From positions 1 to 64,000 of IMG/VR virus record IMGVR_UViG_3300037225_000466: a DNA stretch of 64,000 nucleotides. One strand, given 5' to 3'. Every line of letters begins with the position of its first letter. The stretch's first letter is position 1. Made by a program: the position numbers and the translations under genes. Under the pieces are notes generated by a model. The model did no database searches, was not told the DNA's origin, and was given only the letters and a program-made list of their open reading frames with translations. Shown one piece after another: positions 46,479-56,075 of the stretch. Source of the DNA: a virus.

Positions 46479-46927
46479 ATTATCAGCATAGTGAGAAAAG
46501 CCGTTCTGCTTGTGAAGTGGGAGCCGTGCTCTTTGTAGAGGTCGTTAAGTTGGACAAGTGCTTTGTAAGTAATATAAACATCTATAATTTCGGAAGCGGG
46601 GAGGCGATGATTGTTTTTCACGAATCCTTCATCTTTAGTCCAGTTGATTCCAGAACCGAGCCCCGTACTAAGTATTACATATTGGACAATTTCAGGCAGT
46701 TCGATTTCCATGCCATAATGCTTTAACCACCAATCGTGGATAATGGCAATGTATTTGTTTGCACCTGGGTTAACCTGTACTTGTTTTGTCCTAAGAGTAT
46801 CTGAATCTCTTTGAATATCTTTTTTCCATTTATTCCACCGTCCGTCCTTCTTTGGTTCTTGTTCTTTTGGGGGGCTCTTCTTTTTTGCTACTTTATATTC
46901 CTTGCCCTTATAAATACAGACTATCAT
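46445..46927 (-). CDS. hypothetical protein, convergent with methyltransferase
   Basis: A 160-residue basic protein starting MIVCIYKGKEYKVAKKKSPP. A Lys/Pro/Glu-rich N-terminal tail (residues 10-50) leads to a helical domain (WWLKHYGMEIELPEIVQYVI). It overlaps the upstream gene by four bases. No family is recognised. It lies at the right-hand junction between the early rightward arm and leftward genes. Confidence 0.65.
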   Translation of the reverse strand: MIVCIYKGKEYKVAKKKSPPKEQEPKKDGRWNKWKKDIQRDSDTLRTKQVQVNPGANKYIAIIHDWWLKHYGMEIELPEIVQYVILSTGLGSGINWTKDEGFVKNNHRLPASEIIDVYITYKALVQLNDLYKEHGSHFTSRTAFLTMLIIYKALVLQGLK

Positions 46928-47538
46928 TTCAACCCTTTGATTTTGAAAAAAGCGTATTCAGTGTTGACGGCGTAGTTCTGGTAAATCTCGGCTACTCTTT
47001 TATAATCTACTGGCATTTGTAATTCTCGGCAACTGTCACATATCGGGAAAAGCAGACCATCAACTTTTTCAAGCTCGAAACCGTCCGCGGGTGCGTCGAA
47101 AGAGCCGCAGCAGCAGCATTGATAATATTTTAAAAAGTTGTGGTCGAATATTGAGGAACTATAAGGCATGTGTCTTGCTATGAAATCACGAATTTCCGAT
47201 AGTCCGTCCGTCTCTTTCCTCACGATTAAGTTCCTGACTTGTGCCTTAAGGTCGCCCTGTGGGTTTTGCTGGGCTTTCATTAAGTATTCGGCGACTGAAT
47301 GAGCTTCGAATCTCCTAATGTCGTCCATAAGGAATTCCAACTCAACCTGTGAAATGGTTTGTAATTGATCGTATTCTTCGCCTGTGATTTTTAGATATTC
47401 GCAAATTTCTGGCTTACTCATTTTGAGTGTTGGGAGCATACGGGAAAGATAGTATTTCTGCGTGATTACAAGTTTCTCCTCTGCGAGAATTTGCTCGTGA
47501 AACTCTGTGATTTTGTCGTCAGATTTGTGGATTATCAC
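46924..47538 (-). CDS. zinc-binding hypothetical protein
   Basis: A 204-residue protein. I chose a GTG start at 47538, overlapping the previous stop as GTGA with AAGG upstream, over a weaker TTG at 47586. The C-terminal half has YYQCCCCGSFD near residue 140 and PICDSC about 27 residues later, giving a zinc-ribbon-like four-Cys site. The N-terminal half is helical (LPTLKMSKPEICEYLKITG). No catalytic motif is seen. Confidence 0.65.
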   Translation of the reverse strand: MIIHKSDDKITEFHEQILAEEKLVITQKYYLSRMLPTLKMSKPEICEYLKITGEEYDQLQTISQVELEFLMDDIRRFEAHSVAEYLMKAQQNPQGDLKAQVRNLIVRKETDGLSEIRDFIARHMPYSSSIFDHNFLKYYQCCCCGSFDAPADGFELEKVDGLLFPICDSCRELQMPVDYKRVAEIYQNYAVNTEYAFFKIKGLK

Positions 47539-47708
47539 AAGACTACCTTCATCAATCGTACACTTTTGTCGCTTGAGCCGCCGCAAATGCTTTTAATCCA
47601 TTTTTTTTTAGACTTATAAACCATCACTCTCCCGCAATGATTGCACTTATAAAGATTTACATCTTTACCTATTGTGCCTACTCGCATTGGAAATTTTTCT
47701 TTCTTCAT
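47535..47708 (-). CDS. small zinc-ribbon-like protein (57 residues)
   Basis: Fifty-eight codons starting MKKEKFPMRVGTIGKDVNLY. YKCNHCGRVMVYK supplies one Cys pair and ICGGSSDK a single Cys, with Lys-rich surroundings. It overlaps the downstream start as GTGA, supporting translation. It may be a basic nucleic-acid-binding ribbon; the second pair is incomplete. Confidence 0.6.
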   Translation of the reverse strand: MKKEKFPMRVGTIGKDVNLYKCNHCGRVMVYKSKKKWIKSICGGSSDKSVRLMKVVL

Positions 47709-47709
47709 A

Positions 47710-47976
47710 TCAATCCCTCATTCTTGGTTTGAATTGGTCAGTAAATTTTATAGGTCTCGTTATCCATATTGGTTCTTTTTTAGGTTTTGGTCTATATTGA
47801 ATATCAAAATAACCTTTTTCTCCCTTATATCTCAATCCTATCCTATCGTATCCTATTTTTTGCTCAAGGTTGTGAGAATTTCTTACAGCATTTATATCCC
47901 TAAACGGAATCATATTTGTTGTTTTTAATTCTTCTTCTAAATTTACTTTTTCGATTTCTGTCTCTTCTGGTGTCAT
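47710..47976 (-). CDS. small hypothetical protein
   Basis: An 88-residue protein starting MTPEETEIEKVNLEEELKTT, acidic at the N-terminus and basic at the C-terminus (RPKPKKEPIWITRPIKF). It ends a base before the next start. No family is recognised. Confidence 0.6.
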   Translation of the reverse strand: MTPEETEIEKVNLEEELKTTNMIPFRDINAVRNSHNLEQKIGYDRIGLRYKGEKGYFDIQYRPKPKKEPIWITRPIKFTDQFKPRMRD

Positions 47977-47977
47977 T

Positions 47978-48382
47978 TTAATTAAACTCGTGGATTCTAT
48001 TTAACTTAGCATTTTTAAGTAATTTTTCCTTTAAAGTAATATCATTCAAATATACGCACTTGCCTTCAAGATATAGTTTTGCTATATACTCTTTTAATCT
48101 AAATTTTGGTCTTGGATAAGGAAGTTTTGCAAAAGTTAAATACATCCTTATCATATCATTATGTTTATGTCCGTGTTTACTTTTTATAATGTGATTTTTT
48201 ATTAGACAATTTATGATTTTTAACATTATATAGTTATCATATATAGTCTGTTTGTAACTTATCGGTTCTTCTTTTGGAAGAAGCTCTGACTTTTCTTTTC
48301 TTTGCATTAGCCTACGATTTCTCATTTTGTAGACCTCTATTTTTGCAAAAACTTGTTTTTTTTCATTTTTACTTAATTGCAT
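47978..48382 (-). CDS. basic hypothetical protein
   Basis: A 134-residue Lys/Arg-rich protein starting MQLSKNEKKQVFAKIEVYKM. The middle (YDNYIMLKIINCLIKNHIIK) is helical and could include a DNA-binding helix. GCAGAGGA, its ribosome site, is repeated at two other places in the noncoding stretch upstream and is complementary to the loop of the terminator at 48616-48658. Confidence 0.6.
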   Translation of the reverse strand: MQLSKNEKKQVFAKIEVYKMRNRRLMQRKEKSELLPKEEPISYKQTIYDNYIMLKIINCLIKNHIIKSKHGHKHNDMIRMYLTFAKLPYPRPKFRLKEYIAKLYLEGKCVYLNDITLKEKLLKNAKLNRIHEFN

Positions 48383-48595
48383 AACATTTTCCTCTGCATC
48401 TTATATTAAGTAGCCGTTACCAAATACCAATAGATAGAATATCCTCTGCTAATATCTTGCAACATAGAATCTTAGTATTTTTCTGATTATGCAGTCTACC
48501 TGTCGTCATGTTGGGACGGAGCAGGATTCCAATTCTATGCCGTCTATCCTTGATTTACTTTTCATTTAAGGTTTCCCCTCGGCTGTTGAAATAAG

Positions 48596-48715
48596 TTATA
48601 AAGACCGTATATAAAAAAATTCCGACGGAGTTGTATAGCAGAGGACCGTCGGAATTTTATCGGTAAAATTTCTTTTACCTACAAATTTATTTTTTATGTC
48701 AAAATTTTCTTTCAT
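48596..48715 (-). CDS. possible 39-residue ORF spanning the terminator
   Basis: Forty codons starting MKENFDIKNKFVGKRNFT, preceded by GCAGAGGA, the same ribosome site as 47978-48382. The terminator stem lies inside its coding sequence, which argues that at least some transcripts stop before the codons are finished. It is listed for its ribosome site only and may not be a real gene. Confidence 0.25.
   Translation of the reverse strand: MKENFDIKNKFVGKRNFTDKIPTVLCYTTPSEFFYIRSL
48616..48658 (-). terminator. intrinsic terminator of the giant virion-protein operon
   Basis: TTCCGACGG pairs with CCGTCGGAA, extended by A-T pairs to 13, around a 17-base loop. On the minus strand TTTTTTT follows. It lies 140 bases after the stop of 48797-56065. 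The loop contains TCCTCTGC, exactly complementary to the GCAGAGGA ribosome sites of 47978-48382 and 48596-48715. The stem is followed by A-rich sequence on the other strand, so it may also function rightward. Confidence 0.8.
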
Positions 48716-48796
48716 TTTCCTCTGCTTTATTTTTCCTATACGAAATTAATACATTTTTATTTTATTTCCTAATGAAAATTTTTATAATCCGTACAA

Positions 48797-51700
48797 TTAC
48801 TTATTTTCCAAAAAATACTGCAAATTAATATTTGGCTTGTTCGACTTCCTATATCTTACCTGCACCCCGCTCTCAGACTGCTTTTCGTAAGCGGACTGGA
48901 CTGCCATTGCTTCATATTCTCTTCTCACCGCACTTTTTGCTCCCTCAATTACCTTCTTAAATTCAACGTCCGAGGTCCCTGGCGTTTGGTAATTTTCGCT
49001 GGGGTGGATTTTGGAATATAATTCCTGCCTGAATGTCGGGTCGTCTAATTTATCATCAATCTCCTTGATTTTTGCTTTGTATTCATCTTTGGTCTCTTTC
49101 CATGCGTCGATAATATCGTTCTTTAATTTATCAGCATTGAGGATTGGCTTTCCGCCCTCTTGTTCGTTTGCGAGAAGTTCTCTCTCGGCTGAGTCCTTAT
49201 TCCTCTTTACTCCGTCTACTATAATTTCTACCCCTCCAACTCCGAGAGTCTTCTTGATGTACCGTGCCTGTAAGGCTGGAGTGTTTGTGGGATTTTTGTC
49301 CTCTCTCATTAACTCGGCTTCCCATTTTTGGTGCAGTGGCTTCCCAAGCCCGACATCCTGCAAAGCGTTGTACCATTTATAGTCTCCTGTCGGAGCACCT
49401 TCCTTATCGAGTTTTTTGCCTCCCGAAAGATTAAAGTATGCTTCAATTCCTCTCTGTGCTACTGGCGGGACGATCCCTCCCTGTGTCAAAGCTCCCCACA
49501 GTTTCTGAGAAACACTCTTATTGCCGTCGGAAACTTCATTGATAATTTTTATAATAGAACTTAACATAAAAGGATTCCCGATTTGCCCTAAAACATCATG
49601 TAGGCTGAAATCCCTGTCCATTAACATTGAGAGTACATTGTATTCAGTTGCCTGCCTTAAGCTCTTTGCAAGGGTTCTGTCGATTCCGACTTTCTCTAAG
49701 CCGTTTTCTATATGTCTCCAGATTGCCTCGGTCCCTGTTTCTTTAGTCACACTCGGTTCATCTTTATTGTCTCCTCCTATTTGTCTCAGACCGTCATAAA
49801 GAATCCCTAATGCTGGCAAAGCCCTAACTCCGTGCATGAACATTCTTAGAAAAGACCTTGTTGTGAAATCTACAATGCCTCCAGCTTTTAACGGGTCAGC
49901 ATGAAGAGCTTTCTGTGCCTCAATTAAGTAATGCCTGAAATTATTAGCCGTCGGTAAAAAGAATTTGGTTATAGGAGCTAAGAGTTTTTGGTTTCTTATA
50001 CCCTGTACGATTTTAGTTGTGTTTGAAGGTGTGAAACTTCCTTGTGCTTCGGCAATCCCAGAAATAACCTTATTCTCAATTTCTCTAATATACTGTTCCT
50101 CTGTGAGCCCGCTTCCTTCAAATGGATACTTAGCCATTAAAGCCTTCCGCATGACTATCGCTCCGACCTCTCTGCCGTTTCTCCATGCCTGCTTGGGCAA
50201 CCAGAGCATTGCGTTCTGTACACCTCTTTGCAGGTTTGGGGTGTGCTCGCTTCTGAATAAGTTATCCGCTATTGTTTGACTCTGCATAACTCTACTGTCA
50301 ATTTCTTTCTCTAATGAGTTTTTAACATTAATATCAAATGTTGGAGCCTTTAATTTTCCGAGCATTGATTTTATTTGTGCGGGTACGCCTTCCCAAATCG
50401 GAACGAATGTCGGGAGACCGTTGGACTTTAATAAATCAATAGTATTCATTAGCACACCTTCAAGATGCCTTGCGTAGGTATTAGCATTGAAAGTTAAAGC
50501 CCCTGCACCTATCCAGTTAGAACCGCCTTGTACCCATCTGCCAGGGTCGTATACGCTACCGTCAGCCGTGGTAATTGTCCCCTGCCCTATTAATTGCCCA
50601 AAAGGGTTTACTCTTGGGGTTTGCTGGGCTTGCCTTGCCTGCTCTTCGAGCCACCTGTTATGCCTGTTTATTCCAGTCTCTTTATTGTTGATGGTCTCCA
50701 ATAACTGCTTCTGTGCGGTTTTTGAAGTTGCATTTCTTTGTAACTTATCGTACTGCCTTAAATTCTCGTGCTCCATGTTATTGTAATGAGCAACCACTGC
50801 CTTCTTGGGGCTCATTTCAGTATGAGTAAAGGCATAGTTTGGAGTGGGCTGTTCTATTGACTGTCTGCTTGAAAGCCTGTGGATTAAATTCGTGAACCTG
50901 TCGCTGTCGCCACTTTTTATAATCTCATTGACTTTGTCTATTTGCTCAGGTGTCATTCCTTCAAGTTTTTTAATGGTCGGTTCGTCGAGCTCAGACTTCC
51001 CGCCTCTGCTTACATATCCTAAAAGAACATTAGCATTTCTTTCGTTCTGGTTTAAACGATAAGGCATTTCCGTAGGGACGAAAGATTTGACTTCGACTTC
51101 GACCTTTCTCGGTTTCCCAGTTGCTGGGTCAATAGGAGTATCAACTATTTCGCCTCGGTGGTTGTACATTTTATCAACTGTACCCTTGGCGTTGATTAAC
51201 TTATCTTCGTTTCGGCTTCCCTCTGTTGGTTCAAATCCCAGTTTCTTTAATTCGGCTACATCGTTTTTTAGCATTTCTTTTCTGGTTTTATAGCCTTTGT
51301 GAACCCTTATTAAAGATTCTTCGGGTTTAACTCCAGCCTGCCTTATATCCATTTGCCACTGATTTCCGCCACTGTTTAATTGAGGTATATAGTGGTCTGC
51401 TTCGCTGGTTTTCTGGAATCTGTCGTAATCAGCAAGATAACTAACATCCTTTTTTAACTGAGCAATTTCTGATTTATAAGGACCAGCTTTGTCGGCAATC
51501 TGAGTCTTGATTTCTACATTTGCTTTCTTTAACTCCGCCATCCTTATTTTAATCTTAACGGGGCTCGCTTCGTTGTCGGTTGCAAGACGAATCTTTAACT
51601 TCTGCAACTCAGCATTATTCTTCTTGAAAGTTTTATTCTGGTCTGAGACCCACTTTTCTCTCTGAGACTTTACTTTCTCTAAAGCGGGCTTTGTCTCAGT

Positions 51701-54700
51701 GTCGATTTTCTTCTGGAGTTCGTCTCGACTAAGTAGTTTTTCTCCGAAAATAGAGTTATCAATTTGGAAGCGAGTGTTCTCGTTGTGGAGATTCCTCAAT
51801 GCCTGATAACCGCTATACGCTTTCTCTGGGTCGAGCCCTAAATGAGCAAGCTCTGCCTTGATATTCGCTTCGGAAGTTATCCCTGCTTTCACCGCCGCCA
51901 AACCTTCTATTGCATCTTTATAGCGAAGCGGAGAAAGATTGCCCGCCTTCCTTTGGTTTGCAAGGCTTCTCTCTGCGTTTTTGACTTCGTTTATTGCGTG
52001 GAAGATATTTTGGTTAGCCTGTATGATTTTGCCAAAATCCTCGTGGCTGTAATTTTTGCTTAATTCTCCGTATAATTCTGCGGTTTTTGCATTGTGTATC
52101 CCAAAGGTTTTTTCTGGATAAACAAAAGTGTTCCAAGAAAATTCGCTTTCTTTTCGATTCAAAAGGGTCTTGAAATTATCAGGATTATAATGATTATTTT
52201 TATTAAAATTTGAGAGCATGGAATATTTTGAATTTGTCCTATCAGGCTGTTGCTCTTGCATCCCTTTGTTAACTTCACCTGCTGGAGTATTTTTGAAATA
52301 CTCGTCTAAAGCACTGAGCTTTTTGCCTGTTTCGTGGGGCTTAGTCCCTCTGATTGATTTATAGACCTGTTTTATCCCTTCGGGGATATTGGCAGGGAAG
52401 GAATAAAGTAAACCCGAAAATGAGCCTTCGTTATTTTTTGCTATCTCTGAATTTTTTGTAGCTTTTTCTACGCCCAAAGCCTCGGAAGGTATATCTAATT
52501 TATTATTTTTATATAAATCATCCATCATTTTATATAATTCTGGATGAGCTTTAAACACCTCTTTCGCTATATTCAAAACGTTTTTATGCACTATGTTGGG
52601 ATTTTTTACTATATGATACATCGATATAGCATTAGCCAGTCTTTCTTCTGCCAATTTATATATATTAGCTTTCGGTGCGTTTATATCCAAACTAATATCA
52701 TTATATCCCTTTGGGAATACTTTTTGCAAGTACTTTATCCAGTCTTTCTTTATGTTTACATAGAGTCCATTTATCTTCCCACTTGAAATTTTATGTGAAA
52801 TAGCATGCCCAAATTCGTGCATTAAAACATCAGCATTAGGCGAGCTTACTATGTTGCCATCATAGTGGGGCCATTCATTGTTAGAGATTTTTATATTACC
52901 TACAAGACCCCCATATTTATCCAAACTTGGAATTATTTTTCCTATATCGGTACCCTTTATATTTTGCCCTACCTTTAATCCTGTCGGTCTATCGGGTTTA
53001 TTAGCCGCAAGTCTTGCTCGTTTTTCTTCTAATGCCTGCCCTTCTCGAATCTTCATTTCTTTTTTATATCGCTTTAACTCTTCGTCAGACATCGGCTCAC
53101 CTACCAAAATAGGCATATCTGGTTCACTTTTTTGTTTTAATGATTTTTCCTCTTTGGTGGTACCAATAGCTACTTCACTTTTTTTTTCAGTTTTATCTAT
53201 TATTCTCCCCGTTTCAGGCGGGTTCGCCGAACCTTTTTTAAGTTTTTCTTCTGTATAAGGTTTGATTAAACCCTTGCCAACTTTGTTGTTAAAGAAATTA
53301 GTTCTATCCCTTAAACTAACAACCCCATCTTTATCGATTGTGAGATACACATCTTTCGGGAGTAAGTTAGTCTGGATTACCGAAGCCCCGTCCCCTCTGG
53401 GTCGAATTGCATTTTGTATTTGCTCAATATCCTTTTGCAAATCTGGGTCAATTCTAACTTTATTCGCAATTATATTGGGATTCTCTTCTATTGCCTTTTT
53501 GTCAATATAAGTTTCTTTGGCTGAATCAAAAGGTTTTGTAGCCGTTTCGAGTTTTCTGGATTCGTTCTTTGCTAATAATTGAGGAGACTCTACTTTTGGA
53601 GGTTCGGTTTTTTGAGTCGCCACTTCTTGTTTAGAAGGCTTGCCTTCAATCGCACTCTCTTGTTCAAAAGATTTCTTATTCTCTGATGGAGGGTACACTT
53701 TCCTCCCTTGTTCATCTCTTTGGTATATATCTGTTGCTTCAGCCTGTGGCTCAGAAACGGCTTCTGCCTCTGGTTTGACCGTTTCTATTGGCTTTGGAGT
53801 TTCGACGGCTCCTACGGGCTGCAATTCCTTTAAATCTGGACTTGCCTCAATCATGGTTTTTATCTTCTGCATTTTTTGTGCGGAAGTCATGCCTTGCGTT
53901 TTTCCTAATAATGGTGATCGGGTTCCATCGATGTCTTTGTGATTCTGGAGACGCCTGATTACGGTTTCTGGGGTCTCATTGGTCATAAGGTTTGAATAAC
54001 GGGTGTTGACCGCTGCCTGCCTTAGAGCCTTTTCGTCGGGAGTCGTTTCTCCTTTTAAGTCTTTGGTGTTTATATCACTGATAGTTTCATTCACATTCTC
54101 ATCTGGCATTACAGGTTTGTTGTTCATCCAGTCAGAAACAAATTTGCCGAATTCTTCGGGAGTGTCTGGAAGCCTTTGATTGATTTTTTGAAACTGAGCT
54201 TCCATATATTTATGACCTTCGGGATTTGAAGTGTCTAAATAAGGCTTAATTTTATTCCCGTTTGCGTCTTTAGTTATCTTTTCTCCGTTTGGAGCGTCAA
54301 AATAATTTTTTATACCGTATTTTTCCACAACTTCTGGGTGGTCAGCTTTTACATTATTAAGGTCAGCTTTTGAAATATTATCAGAAACATCAAAAGCTAC
54401 ATTTTTCTTCTCCTCTGGAGTGTAGGAATCAACAGGTCTGCCTTTTTCTGTATAACTCTCATTCGGGACGTCGGAAATTGGTGCTGAAAGTGCGGGAGTT
54501 GTTGGCGGTGCTTCATAACTTGGATTCGGAACTTCCTGCCCCGCTTTTGCCTTTTGTGCGACCATCATGTTCAAACGGTCAATTGCATCAGGGTCGTTTT
54601 CTATGACTTTTTTGTAGCCTCGGAAGAAATTGTCCATTTTCTTAATTTTGCTTGCAGGCATTTCAGATATGTTAGTATAAGGCTTCCCGCTCTTGTAAGA

Positions 54701-56065
54701 ATTTTGGAAATCCGTATAAAGATTATCTTTGGCAGTTTGCCCAGCTTTATCACCGTTTGCCTTGGCTTCCGCCATCACGTCATATACTCTTGCCTTCCAT
54801 ACGTCGGCATCAGTCCCGAAATCTTTGCCCGCCGCAATCCTCGCTTTTACCATCGGCAAGTCCATAGCTGTAAACATTACCGTTTGCAAAGCTGTGCCTT
54901 TTATTACGTTTTGCCAGTAATCACTCCAGCCATTTGGTGTTTTCCCTTCAAGAACATTGAAAGTCTCTGTCGCCGCAGTTGAAGGTAGAGAGATTGCCGC
55001 TGACTTTAACGCCGATTTCCATATTGCCTTCGGAATAGTATTTGTAGGGTCAGCCCAGATATTATGAGCTCCCTTTATAAATAATGCGTTCGTCATATAA
55101 TCGACTGCGGTTTTAGCCAACGCCCCAGTTGCGGTAGATTTTTGGTCAAGAGCATCCTGTACATTCCCTATTGCCTGTGGGATAGTAAGTGCCGTGCTTG
55201 TGCCTATTGTGCCGAGTCCCGCCCCGCCTGTTGCCGCACCGATTGCTATTGCACCCGCTATATCGCTTGCCATCTGACCATATTGCCTGAGACTATTCTC
55301 GCCCGATGTCCCCTCTTTTAAAACTTCGGGTCTCACTACATTTTTTTGCTGAGTAATTAAATTCTGAATTTTATTGACTATATCCTCATAAGGATTCTGA
55401 ACCCCCGTGAAAGCACCAGTAGTTCCAAGCGGAGTCCGTGCTTTTTGAGTTAATTGTTCGTTGGTCTGCGGGGCAACCATATTAATAATAGCATTTAATC
55501 CCGCAGTTGTTGCCTGCATCCCTGGCGTGATATTATTGACCACATCCAATCCTGTAGTTGCCCAGTCTGGGAGTCCAAGGGTTTGAGTTATCCTATTTGA
55601 AATATCTTGCCCATATTTTATAGGTTTAGTATCACCATTATCGACTTGCATAAAAGGCAGTTTTTCTGTTTTTATACTCCCGTCTAAATCTTTGTAGGTT
55701 CTATAAACTTTACCTGAATTAACCCCATCTGGTTGATACTGCACCGCACCCTGATTCATCCATCTCATAATATTATCAGGAGTGTAGGCAACATTAAAAT
55801 TGATATTAGGGTCAGGTTGATATGCTGACGGTTTATATTGAGCTAAACTATTTATCTTTTGTTGCACCTGCGAAGTTGTAGGTGTTAAAGAACCTGTGAC
55901 CCAATCGGCAACGGGTTTGACCACCTGCGTTGCCATATTGGTCATATTATTGAAAGTCTTACCTAAATCATCAAACCAGCTTCCGCCGTTGGATTGGGCG
56001 GGAGTTTGCGGTTGCTGATTTTGCTGGGCTTGATATTCGTCGCCGCCCATCCATTTATTACCCAT
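48797..56065 (-). CDS. giant internal virion protein with metalloprotease motif
   Basis: A 2422-residue protein. The N-terminus is Gln/Asn-rich, with a Gly/Ala-rich hydrophobic stretch near residues 265-300 (IAGAIAIGAATGGAGLGTIG). A zinc-protease signature MHEFGHAISH has His at 1083 and 1087 and Glu at 1084, with a plausible third ligand Glu near 1140 (KLAEERLANAIS). The middle to C-terminus holds long helices and a region (NANTYARHLEGVLMNTIDL) like phage large polyvalent or internal ejection proteins. It may enter the host with DNA. It lies between 56076-57425 and a terminator. Confidence 0.75.
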   Translation of the reverse strand: MGNKWMGGDEYQAQQNQQPQTPAQSNGGSWFDDLGKTFNNMTNMATQVVKPVADWVTGSLTPTTSQVQQKINSLAQYKPSAYQPDPNINFNVAYTPDNIMRWMNQGAVQYQPDGVNSGKVYRTYKDLDGSIKTEKLPFMQVDNGDTKPIKYGQDISNRITQTLGLPDWATTGLDVVNNITPGMQATTAGLNAIINMVAPQTNEQLTQKARTPLGTTGAFTGVQNPYEDIVNKIQNLITQQKNVVRPEVLKEGTSGENSLRQYGQMASDIAGAIAIGAATGGAGLGTIGTSTALTIPQAIGNVQDALDQKSTATGALAKTAVDYMTNALFIKGAHNIWADPTNTIPKAIWKSALKSAAISLPSTAATETFNVLEGKTPNGWSDYWQNVIKGTALQTVMFTAMDLPMVKARIAAGKDFGTDADVWKARVYDVMAEAKANGDKAGQTAKDNLYTDFQNSYKSGKPYTNISEMPASKIKKMDNFFRGYKKVIENDPDAIDRLNMMVAQKAKAGQEVPNPSYEAPPTTPALSAPISDVPNESYTEKGRPVDSYTPEEKKNVAFDVSDNISKADLNNVKADHPEVVEKYGIKNYFDAPNGEKITKDANGNKIKPYLDTSNPEGHKYMEAQFQKINQRLPDTPEEFGKFVSDWMNNKPVMPDENVNETISDINTKDLKGETTPDEKALRQAAVNTRYSNLMTNETPETVIRRLQNHKDIDGTRSPLLGKTQGMTSAQKMQKIKTMIEASPDLKELQPVGAVETPKPIETVKPEAEAVSEPQAEATDIYQRDEQGRKVYPPSENKKSFEQESAIEGKPSKQEVATQKTEPPKVESPQLLAKNESRKLETATKPFDSAKETYIDKKAIEENPNIIANKVRIDPDLQKDIEQIQNAIRPRGDGASVIQTNLLPKDVYLTIDKDGVVSLRDRTNFFNNKVGKGLIKPYTEEKLKKGSANPPETGRIIDKTEKKSEVAIGTTKEEKSLKQKSEPDMPILVGEPMSDEELKRYKKEMKIREGQALEEKRARLAANKPDRPTGLKVGQNIKGTDIGKIIPSLDKYGGLVGNIKISNNEWPHYDGNIVSSPNADVLMHEFGHAISHKISSGKINGLYVNIKKDWIKYLQKVFPKGYNDISLDINAPKANIYKLAEERLANAISMYHIVKNPNIVHKNVLNIAKEVFKAHPELYKMMDDLYKNNKLDIPSEALGVEKATKNSEIAKNNEGSFSGLLYSFPANIPEGIKQVYKSIRGTKPHETGKKLSALDEYFKNTPAGEVNKGMQEQQPDRTNSKYSMLSNFNKNNHYNPDNFKTLLNRKESEFSWNTFVYPEKTFGIHNAKTAELYGELSKNYSHEDFGKIIQANQNIFHAINEVKNAERSLANQRKAGNLSPLRYKDAIEGLAAVKAGITSEANIKAELAHLGLDPEKAYSGYQALRNLHNENTRFQIDNSIFGEKLLSRDELQKKIDTETKPALEKVKSQREKWVSDQNKTFKKNNAELQKLKIRLATDNEASPVKIKIRMAELKKANVEIKTQIADKAGPYKSEIAQLKKDVSYLADYDRFQKTSEADHYIPQLNSGGNQWQMDIRQAGVKPEESLIRVHKGYKTRKEMLKNDVAELKKLGFEPTEGSRNEDKLINAKGTVDKMYNHRGEIVDTPIDPATGKPRKVEVEVKSFVPTEMPYRLNQNERNANVLLGYVSRGGKSELDEPTIKKLEGMTPEQIDKVNEIIKSGDSDRFTNLIHRLSSRQSIEQPTPNYAFTHTEMSPKKAVVAHYNNMEHENLRQYDKLQRNATSKTAQKQLLETINNKETGINRHNRWLEEQARQAQQTPRVNPFGQLIGQGTITTADGSVYDPGRWVQGGSNWIGAGALTFNANTYARHLEGVLMNTIDLLKSNGLPTFVPIWEGVPAQIKSMLGKLKAPTFDINVKNSLEKEIDSRVMQSQTIADNLFRSEHTPNLQRGVQNAMLWLPKQAWRNGREVGAIVMRKALMAKYPFEGSGLTEEQYIREIENKVISGIAEAQGSFTPSNTTKIVQGIRNQKLLAPITKFFLPTANNFRHYLIEAQKALHADPLKAGGIVDFTTRSFLRMFMHGVRALPALGILYDGLRQIGGDNKDEPSVTKETGTEAIWRHIENGLEKVGIDRTLAKSLRQATEYNVLSMLMDRDFSLHDVLGQIGNPFMLSSIIKIINEVSDGNKSVSQKLWGALTQGGIVPPVAQRGIEAYFNLSGGKKLDKEGAPTGDYKWYNALQDVGLGKPLHQKWEAELMREDKNPTNTPALQARYIKKTLGVGGVEIIVDGVKRNKDSAERELLANEQEGGKPILNADKLKNDIIDAWKETKDEYKAKIKEIDDKLDDPTFRQELYSKIHPSENYQTPGTSDVEFKKVIEGAKSAVRREYEAMAVQSAYEKQSESGVQVRYRKSNKPNINLQYFLENK

Positions 56066-56075
56066 ATTCTACCTT

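Larger units (their letters stand above)
48383..48796. other. noncoding stretch between giant virion gene and small leftward genes
   Basis: About 410 bases without a firm gene. It holds the terminator at 48616-48658, a possible 39-residue ORF at 48596-48715, and a hairpin GACGG/CCGTC near 48515-48545. TCCTCTGC occurs at 48390-48397, 48442-48449 and 48718-48725, and its complement at 48638-48645. I saw no promoter of the type found elsewhere, and no tRNA. Confidence 0.5.

Noticed and set aside
48400-48600. Possible tRNA on the plus strand near GGATTCCAATTC
   Set aside because: No acceptor, anticodon or T-stem pairing could be drawn; only a local GACGG/CCGTC hairpin.
54370-54982. Plus-strand frames opposite the giant virion gene
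   Set aside because: Antisense to a continuous 2422-residue protein with biased codon use; no ribosome sites or recognisable motifs.
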